Under the pieces are notes generated by a model that saw only the letters and a list, made by a program, of their open reading frames with translations, made no database searches and had not been told where the DNA came from. A program made the position numbers and the translations under genes. Shown here in pieces: positions 33,687-42,011 of a stretch of 64,000 nucleotides of DNA. The stretch is from RYN-230 sp963793825 (lineage in GTDB: Bacteria > Actinomycetota > Actinomycetes > Streptosporangiales > Streptosporangiaceae). Position 1 is the stretch's first letter. Every line of letters begins with the position of its first letter. Location: positions 310,001 through 374,000 of the forward strand of contig CAWCBE010000007.1 of NCBI GenBank assembly GCA_963793825.1, read 5' to 3'.

Positions 33687-34390
33687 TGCCGGGCGGGGAC
33701 ATCCGCGTGGTCGTCGCCGACGACCAGGCACTGGTCCGGGCCGGGCTGGCCACGCTGCTGGACAGCCAGCCCGGACTGGCCGTGGTCGGGCAGGCGGGCA
33801 CCGGTCGCGAGGCAGTGACCCTGGCCCGGGAACTGCGGCCGGACATCGTGCTGATGGACGTGCGGATGCCGGTGCTGGACGGCCTGGCTGCCACCCGGCA
33901 CATCCTCGGCGGCACCGGGGGCGGGCCGCCCGCGCGCGAGGGCGCCCGGCCGGTGCGGGTGGTCATCCTCACCACCTATGACCTGGACGAGTACGTGTAC
34001 GAGGCGCTCCAGGCCGGGGCCTGCGGCTTCCTGGTCAAGCACGCGCCCCCGGAAGAACTGCTGCTCGGCGTGCGGGCCGCGGCCGATGGCGGCGCGCTGC
34101 TGTCCCCGTCGGTGACCAGGAGGCTGCTGGCTGAGTTCACTGCCCGGCGGCCGGCCACCGCGGCACCGCCGGCCACCCTGGCCCGGCTCACCACCCGCGA
34201 GCGGGAAGTGCTGGACCTGGTCATCCGCGGCCGGTCCAACGCCGAGATAGCCCGGAACCTGGTGGTCACGCAGAGCACGGTGAAGACGCACGTCACGCAC
34301 ATCCTGGACAAGCTGGTGCTGCGCGACCGGGTGCAGGCGGTGGTGTTCGGCTACGAGCACGGCCTGGTCGAGCCGGGCAGCCCGGGCTGA
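33686..34390 (+). CDS. NarL/LuxR-family response regulator
   Basis: 234 residues. The receiver has DD at 12-13, phospho-acceptor D58 in VLMDVRMP and the conserved K in FLVKHAPPEE. The C-terminal LuxR helix-turn-helix has LTTREREVLDLVIRGRSNAEIA and VTQSTVKTHVTHILDKL. The ATG overlaps the stop of the kinase gene (TGATG); a GTG one codon earlier is possible. It is the DNA-binding partner of that kinase. Confidence 0.92.
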   Translation: MPGGDIRVVVADDQALVRAGLATLLDSQPGLAVVGQAGTGREAVTLARELRPDIVLMDVRMPVLDGLAATRHILGGTGGGPPAREGARPVRVVILTTYDLDEYVYEALQAGACGFLVKHAPPEELLLGVRAAADGGALLSPSVTRRLLAEFTARRPATAAPPATLARLTTREREVLDLVIRGRSNAEIARNLVVTQSTVKTHVTHILDKLVLRDRVQAVVFGYEHGLVEPGSPG

Positions 34391-34440
34391 CCGGCCGGCT
34401 GGGAGCCTGGCAGCCGGGCAGGCCGGCCGGGAGCTTCCGG
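34391..34440. terminator. Inverted repeat between convergent genes
   Basis: CCGGCCGGC (34391-34399) and GCCGGCCGG (34432-34440) are exact reverse complements around a 32-base loop that itself contains smaller pairs. It sits after the response regulator stop and before the convergent GH3 gene end. No T-run, so only a weak terminator call. Confidence 0.3.
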
Positions 34441-34465
34441 GAGCCCGGCGCACCGGGATCTCGGG

Positions 34466-35668
34466 TCAGCCCGCGATGGAGGCGCGCAGCGCCAGGATCC
34501 GGGCCACGGCGGCCGCCGCGGCCAGCCTGCTGAGCTGCCCGTCAGCGTAGCCGCTGGCCAGCGCGGTGAGTGCCTGCTTCCCCTCGGCGACCTGGCGGCC
34601 GGCGCAGAGCAGCAGGTCTTCCCCGGCCAGGGCGGCCAGCTGGGCCCGCTGGCCGATGCTGCCGAACGGCAAGAGCGCGCCGGCCTCCAGCGCATCGGTG
34701 ATGGTGACCCCGGTAAATCCGAGCCGCTGGCGCAGCTCGCCCTGGACCACGAGCGGGGACAAGCCGCCCGGCCGGGCCGGGTCCAGCGCCGGGTAGACCG
34801 CCCAGGAGAGCATCACCATCCGCAGCCCGGCCCCCATCGCCGCCCGGTATGGCAACTCGTCTTTGGCCCGCAGGGTGGCGGCCGGCACGTCCAGCGTCAC
34901 CGGGCGGCTGTCGGTGTCCTGGCTGCGGGTGGCCGCACCGAGGCCGGGAAAGTGCTTCCCCACCGCGAGCACGCCCGCGGCCTGCTGCGCCGTGATGAAC
35001 GCCGCGCCGAGCCGGGCCACCCGCCGCGGGTCCTTGCTGTATGAACGGCCCCAGGTGCCGATGAAGCCGTCCGGCGACCGGTACACGTCGAGCACCGGGG
35101 CCAGGTTGACGTCGAGGCCCGCCGCGAGCAGGGTGGCGGCCGCGCCCGCGCCCGCCAGGCGTGCCTGCCGGGCCGGGTCGGCCGACTGCCCGATCTGCGC
35201 CTCGGACAGGGCGGGCGCCCCGGGCAGCCGCCGCACCCACCCGCCCTCCTGATCGGTCATGAGCAGCAGCGGCTCGTGCACCGGATTGGCCGGGGCGTCG
35301 TTGGCCTGCTGCAGTTCCCGGGCCACCGCGGCCAGGTGAGCGCTGCTGCCGATGTTCTGGGTGAAGAAGATGACGCCCGCCACCTCGCCCTGGCGGATCA
35401 GCGCCAGCAGCCTCGGCGGCGGGGTGAGCCCGCGGTAGCTGAAGATGACCCGCTGGCCCGCCAGCTGGGCCGGGCTCAGCTGGCTCACCACCCGGGCCAG
35501 GCCCGGCGCCGGGCCGACCGCGGCGGCGGCCCGGGCCGGGCCGGGCGGGCGCGCCGAAGTGGCCGCCGTGGCCGCCGCGGCGGCCACGGCCACCCCCGCG
35601 GCCAGGGCCGCCGCGGTGGCCAGCGGGCCTGGCCGGCGTGACCGCGACCGCGGCGCCCGGTGTTTCAT
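34466..35668 (-). CDS. Exported glycoside hydrolase family 3 protein (beta-N-acetylhexosaminidase-like)
   Basis: 400 residues. The N-terminus is a signal peptide or anchor: basic start, then a long Ala-rich hydrophobic stretch to about residue 45. The catalytic barrel has FFTQNIGSSA, LLMTDQEGGWVRRLPG, NLAPVLDVYR, VGKHFPGLGA (238-243 region) and VTITDALEAGALL with the likely nucleophile D325. NagZ-type enzymes cleave GlcNAc from peptidoglycan or glycans. In NagZ the loop after KHFPG carries a catalytic Asp-His pair (DSH); here the region reads DTDSRP, with Arg where His is expected. Activity may therefore differ. The ATG follows GAGGAG by 5 bases. It is a single gene, divergent from the MarR gene. 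Confidence 0.83.
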   Translation of the reverse strand: MKHRAPRSRSRRPGPLATAAALAAGVAVAAAAATAATSARPPGPARAAAAVGPAPGLARVVSQLSPAQLAGQRVIFSYRGLTPPPRLLALIRQGEVAGVIFFTQNIGSSAHLAAVARELQQANDAPANPVHEPLLLMTDQEGGWVRRLPGAPALSEAQIGQSADPARQARLAGAGAAATLLAAGLDVNLAPVLDVYRSPDGFIGTWGRSYSKDPRRVARLGAAFITAQQAAGVLAVGKHFPGLGAATRSQDTDSRPVTLDVPAATLRAKDELPYRAAMGAGLRMVMLSWAVYPALDPARPGGLSPLVVQGELRQRLGFTGVTITDALEAGALLPFGSIGQRAQLAALAGEDLLLCAGRQVAEGKQALTALASGYADGQLSRLAAAAAVARILALRASIAG

Positions 35669-35830
35669 GCTGACTCCTCGCGTCACTCAACGCATACATA
35701 CAGGCACGCTGAGTATCACACGGGAATCCCTGGTCATGCGTCCAGAACGATGGTCACGCCGAATACCGGGAAGGAGAGCGGCACCTGCCTGAAGGCGAGC
35801 AGCACGCGGAATGGCCGCGGCCGGCAACTT

Positions 35831-35845
35831 GTTAGAGTGCCTAAC
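35831..35845. promoter_or_regulatory. MarR-type palindrome GTTAG-N5-CTAAC
   Basis: GTTAG (35831-35835) and CTAAC (35841-35845) flank five bases and end one base before the GTG start of the MarR gene. MarR-family proteins commonly bind such TTAG/CTAA palindromes in their own promoters. It is likely an autoregulatory operator controlling the MarR gene and the downstream exporter. Confidence 0.6.
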
Positions 35846-35846
35846 T

Positions 35847-36366
35847 GTGAGCACTCCACACGAAACACCAGGCATCGACGAGCTGGCCGAGGCCGTCCTG
35901 GTCATCCTCCGGCTGCAGCGCGGGCTGGAATGTGTCGAACGCCGGGCTCACGCCGGCCCAGTACCGGATCATGAAGCTGGCGGCGGCCGGCGGTGAGCGG
36001 TCCACCCGGCTCGCGCACCTGCTGGCGGTGGCCAAGCCCACCCTGACCGCGATCGCTGATGGACTGGTTGCCGCCGGGTATGCCAGCCGCGCGGCGGAGC
36101 CCGGTGACCGGCGGGTGGTCCGGCTGTCGCTGACGCCCGCGGGCCGGGCCGCGCTGGACCAGGCCGATGCCGCCTACGCGGCCTGGCTCGGGCCACTGCT
36201 GGCCGAGACCAGCCAGCCGGGCCAGGTGCTGGGCGCCCTGGGTCTGCTGGATGAGGCGCTCGCCCGGACACGCCAGGCCCGGCGGCACGGGGACGGGAAG
36301 GAACGAGGACACGGACACGCACAGGCAGCCCGCCGCGAGCAGGCTCCCCGGCCAGAAGGCAGGTAG
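35847..36366 (+). CDS. MarR-family transcription regulator, apparently frameshifted after about residue 28
   Basis: The first part, from the GTG at 35847, gives DELAEAVLVILRLQRGLE, the first helix of a MarR protein. It then runs into nonsense and a stop in that frame. The rest is in the next frame from 35932: SNAGLTPAQYRIMKLAAAGG, LAHLLAVAKPTLTAIADGLV, RAAEPGDRRVVRLSLTPAGR, a complete winged helix. Removing one T at about 35931 would join the two smoothly (...RGLE-VSNAGLTPAQY...). So either a one-base sequence error or a real inactivating mutation is present. The GTG at 35932 has no ribosome site. It precedes and overlaps a giant ABC exporter gene, which is its likely target. A GTTAG-N5-CTAAC palindrome lies at its start. 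Confidence 0.78.
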
Positions 36367-39300
36367 CGCGACGGAAGCACAACACGGCGGGGCCGGGCCC
36401 CACGGCGCGGCAGCGGCCGGCGGTAGCCCGGCGGAGAGCGGCAGCCGCCCGGCCGAGGCCGGCCACGGCTGGCTGCGCCGGCTGGGCCGGTACTGCTGGC
36501 GCTACCCGCGCATCGTCCTGCTGGCCCTGGGCGGCACCCTGCTGGTGACCGCGGTGGCCGCCATCATCCCGCTGATCCAGCGGCAGATCGTCGATGACCT
36601 GGTCGGTCCCGCCCATCCGGCGGTCTGGCCGCTCGCGGCCGCCCTGATCGGCGCGGCGCTGGCCAACTTCGCCGGCCTGTACCTGCGCCGCTACCGGGCC
36701 GGGCAGCTCTCCCTGGACGTCCAGCACGACCTGCGGACCGAGATGTTCGCCGCGCTGTCCCGGCTGGACGGCGAGCAGCAGGACGGGCTGCACACCGGGC
36801 AGGTGGTCAGCCGGTCGATCTCCGACCTGACCATGGTGCAGGCCCTGCTCAGCATGATCCCCATGCTGCTGGGCAACGCCGTGCTCTTCGTCGTCTCGCT
36901 GGTCATCATGGCCGTGCTCTCCCCCACGCTGACGCTGATCGCGCTGGCCGTCGGGCCGGCCCTGTGGTTCATCTCGGTGGCGTCCCGCCGCTCGCTCTTC
37001 CCGGCCAGCTGGGATGCGCAGCAGCAGGCCGCCGGGGTCGCCGGGGTGGTCGATGGCGCGGTGACCGGGGTGCGCGTGGTCAAGGGCTTCGGCCAGGAGG
37101 AGCAGGAGATCAGCCGGCTGGACCAGGCGAGCCGGCTGCTGTACTCGTCGCGGGTCCGGGCGGTCCGGCTGATGGCCAGGTACAACCCGGCGCTGCAGGC
37201 GGTGCCCGCGCTGGGCCAGGTCGGCGTGCTGGCCCTGGGTGGCTGGCTGGCCATCCGCGGGTCCATCACCCTGGGTACCTTCGTTGCGTTCTCCGCCTAC
37301 CTGATCCAGCTGGTCGGCCCGGTCCGCGCCCTGGCGGCGCTGGTGACCACCGGCCAGCAGGCGCGGGCCAGCGTGATCCGGGTCTTCGAGGTGATCGACT
37401 CCCGGCCGGCCCTGACCGACCGGCCGGATGCAGCGCGGCTCGGGCCCGAGCCGGCCGGCATCGAGCTCGACGGCGTCAGCTTCGGCTTCCTGCCCGGGCA
37501 GCCGGTCCTGCGCGGCCTGTCCGTGGCGGTGGCGGCGGGTGAGACGCTCGCCCTGGTCGGCACGGCCGGCTCGGGCAAGTCCACCATCGCCCAGCTGCTG
37601 CCGCGCTTCTACGACGTGACCGGCGGCGCGCTGCGGATCGGCGGCCACGACGTCCGTGACCTCACCCGCGACTCCCTGCGCGGCGCGATCGGCCTCGTCA
37701 GCGAGGACAGCTTCCTGTTCTCCGACACGGTCAGCGCCAACATCAGCTACGGGCGGCCGGACGCCAGCCGGGCGGAGGTCATCGCCGCGGCGCAGGTGGC
37801 CGAGGCCGACGAGTTCATCACCGAGCTGCCCCATGGCTACGACACGGTCATCGGCGAGCAGGGCCTGACCTTGTCCGGCGGGCAGCGGCAGCGCGTGGCC
37901 CTGGCCCGCGCGCTGCTCACCGATCCGCGCATCCTGGTCCTCGATGATGCGACCTCGGCCGTGGACCCGCGGGTCGAGGCCGGGATCCACGCGCGGCTGC
38001 GGCAGGTGATGGCGGGCCGGACCACCGTGCTCATCGCCCACCGCCGGTCCACCCTGGAGCTGGCGGACCGGATCGCCGTGCTGGACGCGGGCCGGGTCGT
38101 GGACTGCGGCACCCATGACGAACTGGAGGCGCGCTGCCCGCTGTACCGGCAGCTGATCACCGGGTCCGGCGAGAACGCCGCGCGGCTGGCGCCGGACGGG
38201 AACGCGGCCTCCGGGCACGGTGGCCTGACCGGCCGGGACCTCGACGCGCGACTGTGGCCCGGCGGCGCGGACCGCGCCGGGGCAGACGGCGCCGAGGCGG
38301 GGGGTGCTGCCGCCGGCCGCACGGGGGCGCGCGGCGCCCTGGTCCCGGCCCAGCTGGCGGCGAGCGCCCTGCCGGGTTCGGCCCGCCCGGCCGGCCGTGT
38401 CGGGGCCCGCGGGCGCACCGGAGGCCGCGGTGGCGGCACCGGGGGCGCCCTGGGCAGCATGATGGCGGGCATCCCGGCCTCCCCCGAACTGCTGGCCCGG
38501 GTGGCCGCGCTACCGCCCGCCACCGACCAGCCAGACGTCGATCCCGGCTGGGCCCGCACCGCGGCACCGCACTTCACCCTGCGCCAGGTACTGCGCCCAT
38601 TCGCCTTCGGCCTCATCATCGGCCTGATCCTGGACGGGTTGGACGCGCTGGCCAGCATCGCGATGCCCGCACTGGTCCGCGGCGGCATCGACCACGGGGT
38701 CGAGGCGGGCCTGTTCCGCGCGGTCGCGCTGATCTCCGGCGTCGCACTGGCCGTCGTGCTCGCCGACTGGGCCATCAACGCGGTGCAGACCATGGTCGTG
38801 GGGCGGAACGGTGAACGGGTGCTCTACACCCTCCGGGTGAAGATCTTCGCCCAGCTGCAACGGCTGGGGCTGGACTTCTACGAGCGGGAGATGTCCGGGC
38901 GGATCATGACCCGGATGACGTCGGACGTGGACGCGCTGTCGTCGTTCCTGCAGACCGGCCTCATCACCATGGTCAATTCCGGGCTTTCCTTCCTGGGCGT
39001 GCTGGCCGCGCTGCTGGTGATCAACCTCCGGCTGGGGCTGACCGTGCTGGTCTGGATCCCGCTGATGGCGGCGGCCACGGTGGCGTTCCGGGCCGCCTCC
39101 TCGCGGGCCTACACCGAGGCACGGGAGAAGATCGCCACGGTCAACGCCGACCTGCAGGAGAACGTGGCCGGGCTGCGGGTCACCCAGGCCTACCGCCGGG
39201 AGGCGGTGAACCTGGCCCGTTTCACCGGCCTGAGCCTGGCCTACCGGCGGTCCCGGCTGCGGGCCCAGCGCTACATCGCGCTGTACTTCCCGTTCGTCCA

Positions 39301-40297
39301 GTCGCTGTCCACCGCGGCCACCGCGCTGGTGCTGCTGGTCGCGGCCGGCCAGATGCGGGCCGGGCTGCTCAGCGCCGGGGCGCTGGTCGCCTACCTGCTC
39401 TACATCGACATGCTGTTCTCTCCGGTGCAGCAGCTTTCCCAGGTGTTCGACGGGTACCAGCAGGCGGCGGTCGGGTTGCGCCGGATCAGCGGCCTGCTGC
39501 GCACCCCGACCAGCACCCCGCAAACCGCCCACCCGCGCCCGGCGCCCCGCGGCCCGGCCCGGATCGAGTTCCGCGACGTGTGGTTCAGCTACGCCGGGGC
39601 TGACCGGCCCGCGCTGGACGGCGTGCACCTGGTGGTGCGGCCGGGCGAGACCATCGCCCTGGTCGGGGAGACCGGCGCGGGCAAGTCCACGCTGGTCAAG
39701 CTGGTGGCCCGGTTCTACGACGTGACCGGGGGGGTGCTGGCCGTGGACGGCCAGGACGTGCGGGACTACGACCTGGCCAGCTACCGGCAGCGGCTGGGAG
39801 TGGTCCCGCAGGAGCCATACCTGTTCGCTGGCTCGGTCCGCGATGCGATCGCGTACGGCCGGCCGGAGGCCACCGATGACGAGGTGGAGGCGGCCGCCCG
39901 GGCGGTGGGCGCGCTGGACATGATCGCCGGGCTGCCCGGTGGCTTCCTGCATCAGGTAAGCGAGCGCGGGCGCAACCTGTCCGCCGGGCAGCGGCAGCTG
40001 ATCGCGCTGGCCCGCGCCTACCTGGTGGATCCGGACATCCTGCTGCTCGACGAGGCCACCGCCGCATTGGACCTGGCCACCGAGGCGGCCGTGACCGAGG
40101 CCACCGAGCGGCTGACCGCCCGCCGCACCACCCTCGTGGTGGCGCACCGGCTCACCACCGCAGCCCGGGCCGACCGCATCGCCGTGGTCGACGACGGGCG
40201 CATCGTGGAGCAGGGCACGCACGAGGAACTGCTCGCCGCGGATGGCAGCTACGCGCGGCTGTGGGCGGCCTTCACCGGGACTGCCCTGGTGGCGTGA
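36251..40297 (+). CDS. Fused heterodimeric ABC exporter (TMD-NBD-TMD-NBD in one chain)
   Basis: About 1350 residues: two complete exporter halves in one protein. Half one: six-helix membrane domain, Walker A GTAGSGKST, signature LSGGQRQRVALARAL, Walker B ILVLDDATSAVD. Half two: membrane domain, Walker A GETGAGKST, signature LSAGQRQLIALARAY, Walker B ILLLDEATAALD. An Arg/Gly/Ala linker of about 120 residues joins them. In half one the catalytic Glu after Walker B is replaced by Asp; half two keeps Glu. One impaired and one active ATP site is typical of heterodimeric exporters such as TM287/288 or BmrCD. These pump drugs or lipids out of the cell. The start is uncertain: ATG at 36251 or 36167, both inside the MarR gene and without a clear ribosome site. 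Confidence 0.88.
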   Translation: MRRSPGHARPGGTGTGRNEDTDTHRQPAASRLPGQKAGSATEAQHGGAGPHGAAAAGGSPAESGSRPAEAGHGWLRRLGRYCWRYPRIVLLALGGTLLVTAVAAIIPLIQRQIVDDLVGPAHPAVWPLAAALIGAALANFAGLYLRRYRAGQLSLDVQHDLRTEMFAALSRLDGEQQDGLHTGQVVSRSISDLTMVQALLSMIPMLLGNAVLFVVSLVIMAVLSPTLTLIALAVGPALWFISVASRRSLFPASWDAQQQAAGVAGVVDGAVTGVRVVKGFGQEEQEISRLDQASRLLYSSRVRAVRLMARYNPALQAVPALGQVGVLALGGWLAIRGSITLGTFVAFSAYLIQLVGPVRALAALVTTGQQARASVIRVFEVIDSRPALTDRPDAARLGPEPAGIELDGVSFGFLPGQPVLRGLSVAVAAGETLALVGTAGSGKSTIAQLLPRFYDVTGGALRIGGHDVRDLTRDSLRGAIGLVSEDSFLFSDTVSANISYGRPDASRAEVIAAAQVAEADEFITELPHGYDTVIGEQGLTLSGGQRQRVALARALLTDPRILVLDDATSAVDPRVEAGIHARLRQVMAGRTTVLIAHRRSTLELADRIAVLDAGRVVDCGTHDELEARCPLYRQLITGSGENAARLAPDGNAASGHGGLTGRDLDARLWPGGADRAGADGAEAGGAAAGRTGARGALVPAQLAASALPGSARPAGRVGARGRTGGRGGGTGGALGSMMAGIPASPELLARVAALPPATDQPDVDPGWARTAAPHFTLRQVLRPFAFGLIIGLILDGLDALASIAMPALVRGGIDHGVEAGLFRAVALISGVALAVVLADWAINAVQTMVVGRNGERVLYTLRVKIFAQLQRLGLDFYEREMSGRIMTRMTSDVDALSSFLQTGLITMVNSGLSFLGVLAALLVINLRLGLTVLVWIPLMAAATVAFRAASSRAYTEAREKIATVNADLQENVAGLRVTQAYRREAVNLARFTGLSLAYRRSRLRAQRYIALYFPFVQSLSTAATALVLLVAAGQMRAGLLSAGALVAYLLYIDMLFSPVQQLSQVFDGYQQAAVGLRRISGLLRTPTSTPQTAHPRPAPRGPARIEFRDVWFSYAGADRPALDGVHLVVRPGETIALVGETGAGKSTLVKLVARFYDVTGGVLAVDGQDVRDYDLASYRQRLGVVPQEPYLFAGSVRDAIAYGRPEATDDEVEAAARAVGALDMIAGLPGGFLHQVSERGRNLSAGQRQLIALARAYLVDPDILLLDEATAALDLATEAAVTEATERLTARRTTLVVAHRLTTAARADRIAVVDDGRIVEQGTHEELLAADGSYARLWAAFTGTALVA

Positions 40298-40500
40298 CGG
40301 CGGCGCGGGCCGGGCGCTAAGCGGGCGCCGGTCCCCGCGAGCAGCGCTCCGGCCGCTGCCGGGCCGGCCAGCTGCCGGGAGCGCATCCGCCCCAGCCGGG
40401 GCCCCGGGTGACCAGGGCACCGGGTCGGCCAGGCATCACAAAACCGTACAACACCACCCTAAACGACGGCACTAGCATGAGGGGACCAGGAAGGAGCGCA

Positions 40501-41469
40501 GTGGGCGAGACCGGCAGACCCCTGGCGATGATCGGCGATGTCACCGCGTCATCCATCGACTCGGTAGCCGCGCTGATCCGGCCGTATATCCGCTACACCC
40601 CGGTGCTCCGCCTGGACCGGGCGGACTTCGGGCTGGGCGCCGGGCCCCTGGTGCTCAAGCTCGACCAGCTGCAGCACTCGGGGTCGTTCAAGGCCCGCGG
40701 CGCGTTCGCCAACCTGCTGCTGCGGCCGGTGCCCGAGGCCGGCGTGGTGGCCGCCTCGGGCGGCAATCACGGCGCGGCGGTGGCGTACGCGGCGCGGCAG
40801 CTGGGTGTCCCGGCCCGCATCTTCGTCCCCGAGGTGTCCTCCGCGGCGAAGATCGAGCGGATCCGCGGATACGGGGCCGACCTGGTGGTGGGGGGCGCCA
40901 GCTACGCGGACTCACTGGCCGCCAGCGTGGACTGGGCGGTCTCCTCCAGGGCCCTCCCGGTGCCCGCGTTCGACCAGCTGGAGACCATCCTGGGCGCCGG
41001 GTCGCTCGGCGCCGAGCTGCGCGAGCAGGTCCCGGAGGCGGGGACCGTGCTGGCCAGCGTGGGCGGCGGCGGGCTGCTGGCCGGGATCTGCGCGGCCTGC
41101 GCAGGCCGGCTGGCCGTAGTCGGGGTGGAGCCGACCGGCGCGCCCACGCTGACCCGGGCACTGGCCGCCGGGCGCCCGGTGGACGCCGAGGTCGGCAGCG
41201 TGGCCATCGACTCGCTGGCCCCGCGCCGGGTCGGCGAGCAGACGTTCGCGGTGATCCGGGAGCACGTGCGCGGCGTGGTGCTGGTCACCGACGACGACAT
41301 CCGGGCCGCCCAGCGGCTGCTCTGGGACCAACTCCGGCTGGTCGCCGAGCCGGGTGGCTGCGCCGCGCTGGCCGCGGTGACCTCCGGCCGCTACCAGCCT
41401 GAGCCGGCCGAGGTGGTCACCGTGGTGATCAGCGGGGGTAACACCACGGCCGTGGACTTCGGGTCCTAG
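40501..41469 (+). CDS. PLP-dependent threonine/serine dehydratase-like protein
   Basis: 322 residues. The PLP lysine lies in SGSFKARGAF (K64), followed by ASGGNHGAAVAYAARQLGVPA (the glycine/asparagine loop), SVGGGGLLAGI (phosphate-binding) and VISGGNT near the end. This is fold-type II threonine dehydratase family: it removes water and ammonia from Thr or Ser to give a 2-oxo acid, or acts as a racemase. No C-terminal ACT domain is present, so it should not be feedback-regulated by isoleucine. The GTG at 40501 follows AAGGAG by 4 bases. It is a single gene after the ABC exporter. Confidence 0.87.
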   Translation: MGETGRPLAMIGDVTASSIDSVAALIRPYIRYTPVLRLDRADFGLGAGPLVLKLDQLQHSGSFKARGAFANLLLRPVPEAGVVAASGGNHGAAVAYAARQLGVPARIFVPEVSSAAKIERIRGYGADLVVGGASYADSLAASVDWAVSSRALPVPAFDQLETILGAGSLGAELREQVPEAGTVLASVGGGGLLAGICAACAGRLAVVGVEPTGAPTLTRALAAGRPVDAEVGSVAIDSLAPRRVGEQTFAVIREHVRGVVLVTDDDIRAAQRLLWDQLRLVAEPGGCAALAAVTSGRYQPEPAEVVTVVISGGNTTAVDFGS

Positions 41470-41478
41470 GGCATTGCG

Positions 41479-41494
41479 CCGGGGTGATCCCCGG
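41479..41494. terminator. Small hairpin between convergent genes
   Basis: CCGGGG-TGAT-CCCCGG, a 6-base stem with a 4-base loop, lies 10 bases after the dehydratase stop and before the end of the convergent deaminase gene. No T-run. Confidence 0.4.
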
Positions 41495-41506
41495 GCTGGC
41501 CGGGAG

Positions 41507-41965
41507 CTAGCGGCCGCCGATATCCTCGCTCCACACCGCCGGGTAACGGCTCTGAAATTCCCGCATAACGGCCATGCAGTCGTCATCATCCAGCACGGTC
41601 ACCTCGACCCCGTGGCTGGTGAGGAAGCCCGGGTCGCCGGCGAAGGTCCGGGCCTCACCGACGACCACGCGGGGAATCTGGAAGAGCAGGATGGCCCCGC
41701 TGCACATCTGGCACGGTGACAGCGTCGTGTACAGCGTCATGTCCCGGTAGGAGGACTGCCGGCCGGCGTTGCGCAGGCAGGCGATCTCACCGTGCGCGAC
41801 CGGGTCGCCCTGCTGGACCCGCTCGTTGTGCCCGGCCGCGATCAGGTCCGGGCCGGCGGCCAGCGCCGCCCCCACCGGCACCCCCCCTTCGGCCAGGCTG
41901 GCCCGTGCCTGCTCCAGCGCGGCCGCCATCATCTGCGCATCCACGTCCGGCTGCCCTGTCGTCAT
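41507..41965 (-). CDS. Nucleoside/cytosine deaminase-type zinc hydrolase
   Basis: 152 residues. Zinc ligands and catalytic residue are in place: HGE (H58, E60) and PCQMC (C85, C88), the CDA-fold pattern HxE...PCxxC. It is closest in look to cytosine/guanine or tRNA-adenosine-type deaminases: MTLYTTLSPCQMCSGAILL. The substrate cannot be read. It is a single gene convergent with the dehydratase gene. Confidence 0.87.
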   Translation of the reverse strand: MTTGQPDVDAQMMAAALEQARASLAEGGVPVGAALAAGPDLIAAGHNERVQQGDPVAHGEIACLRNAGRQSSYRDMTLYTTLSPCQMCSGAILLFQIPRVVVGEARTFAGDPGFLTSHGVEVTVLDDDDCMAVMREFQSRYPAVWSEDIGGR

Positions 41966-42011
41966 GGGATGAGGGTAGCGGCGGGCGGGCGTCCCACGGG
42001 TAACGCGGGGC

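Noticed and set aside
35932..36366. A short MarR protein starting at the GTG at 35932
   Set aside because: No ribosome site is present and the first helix needed for dimerisation would be missing, while that helix is readable just upstream in another frame.
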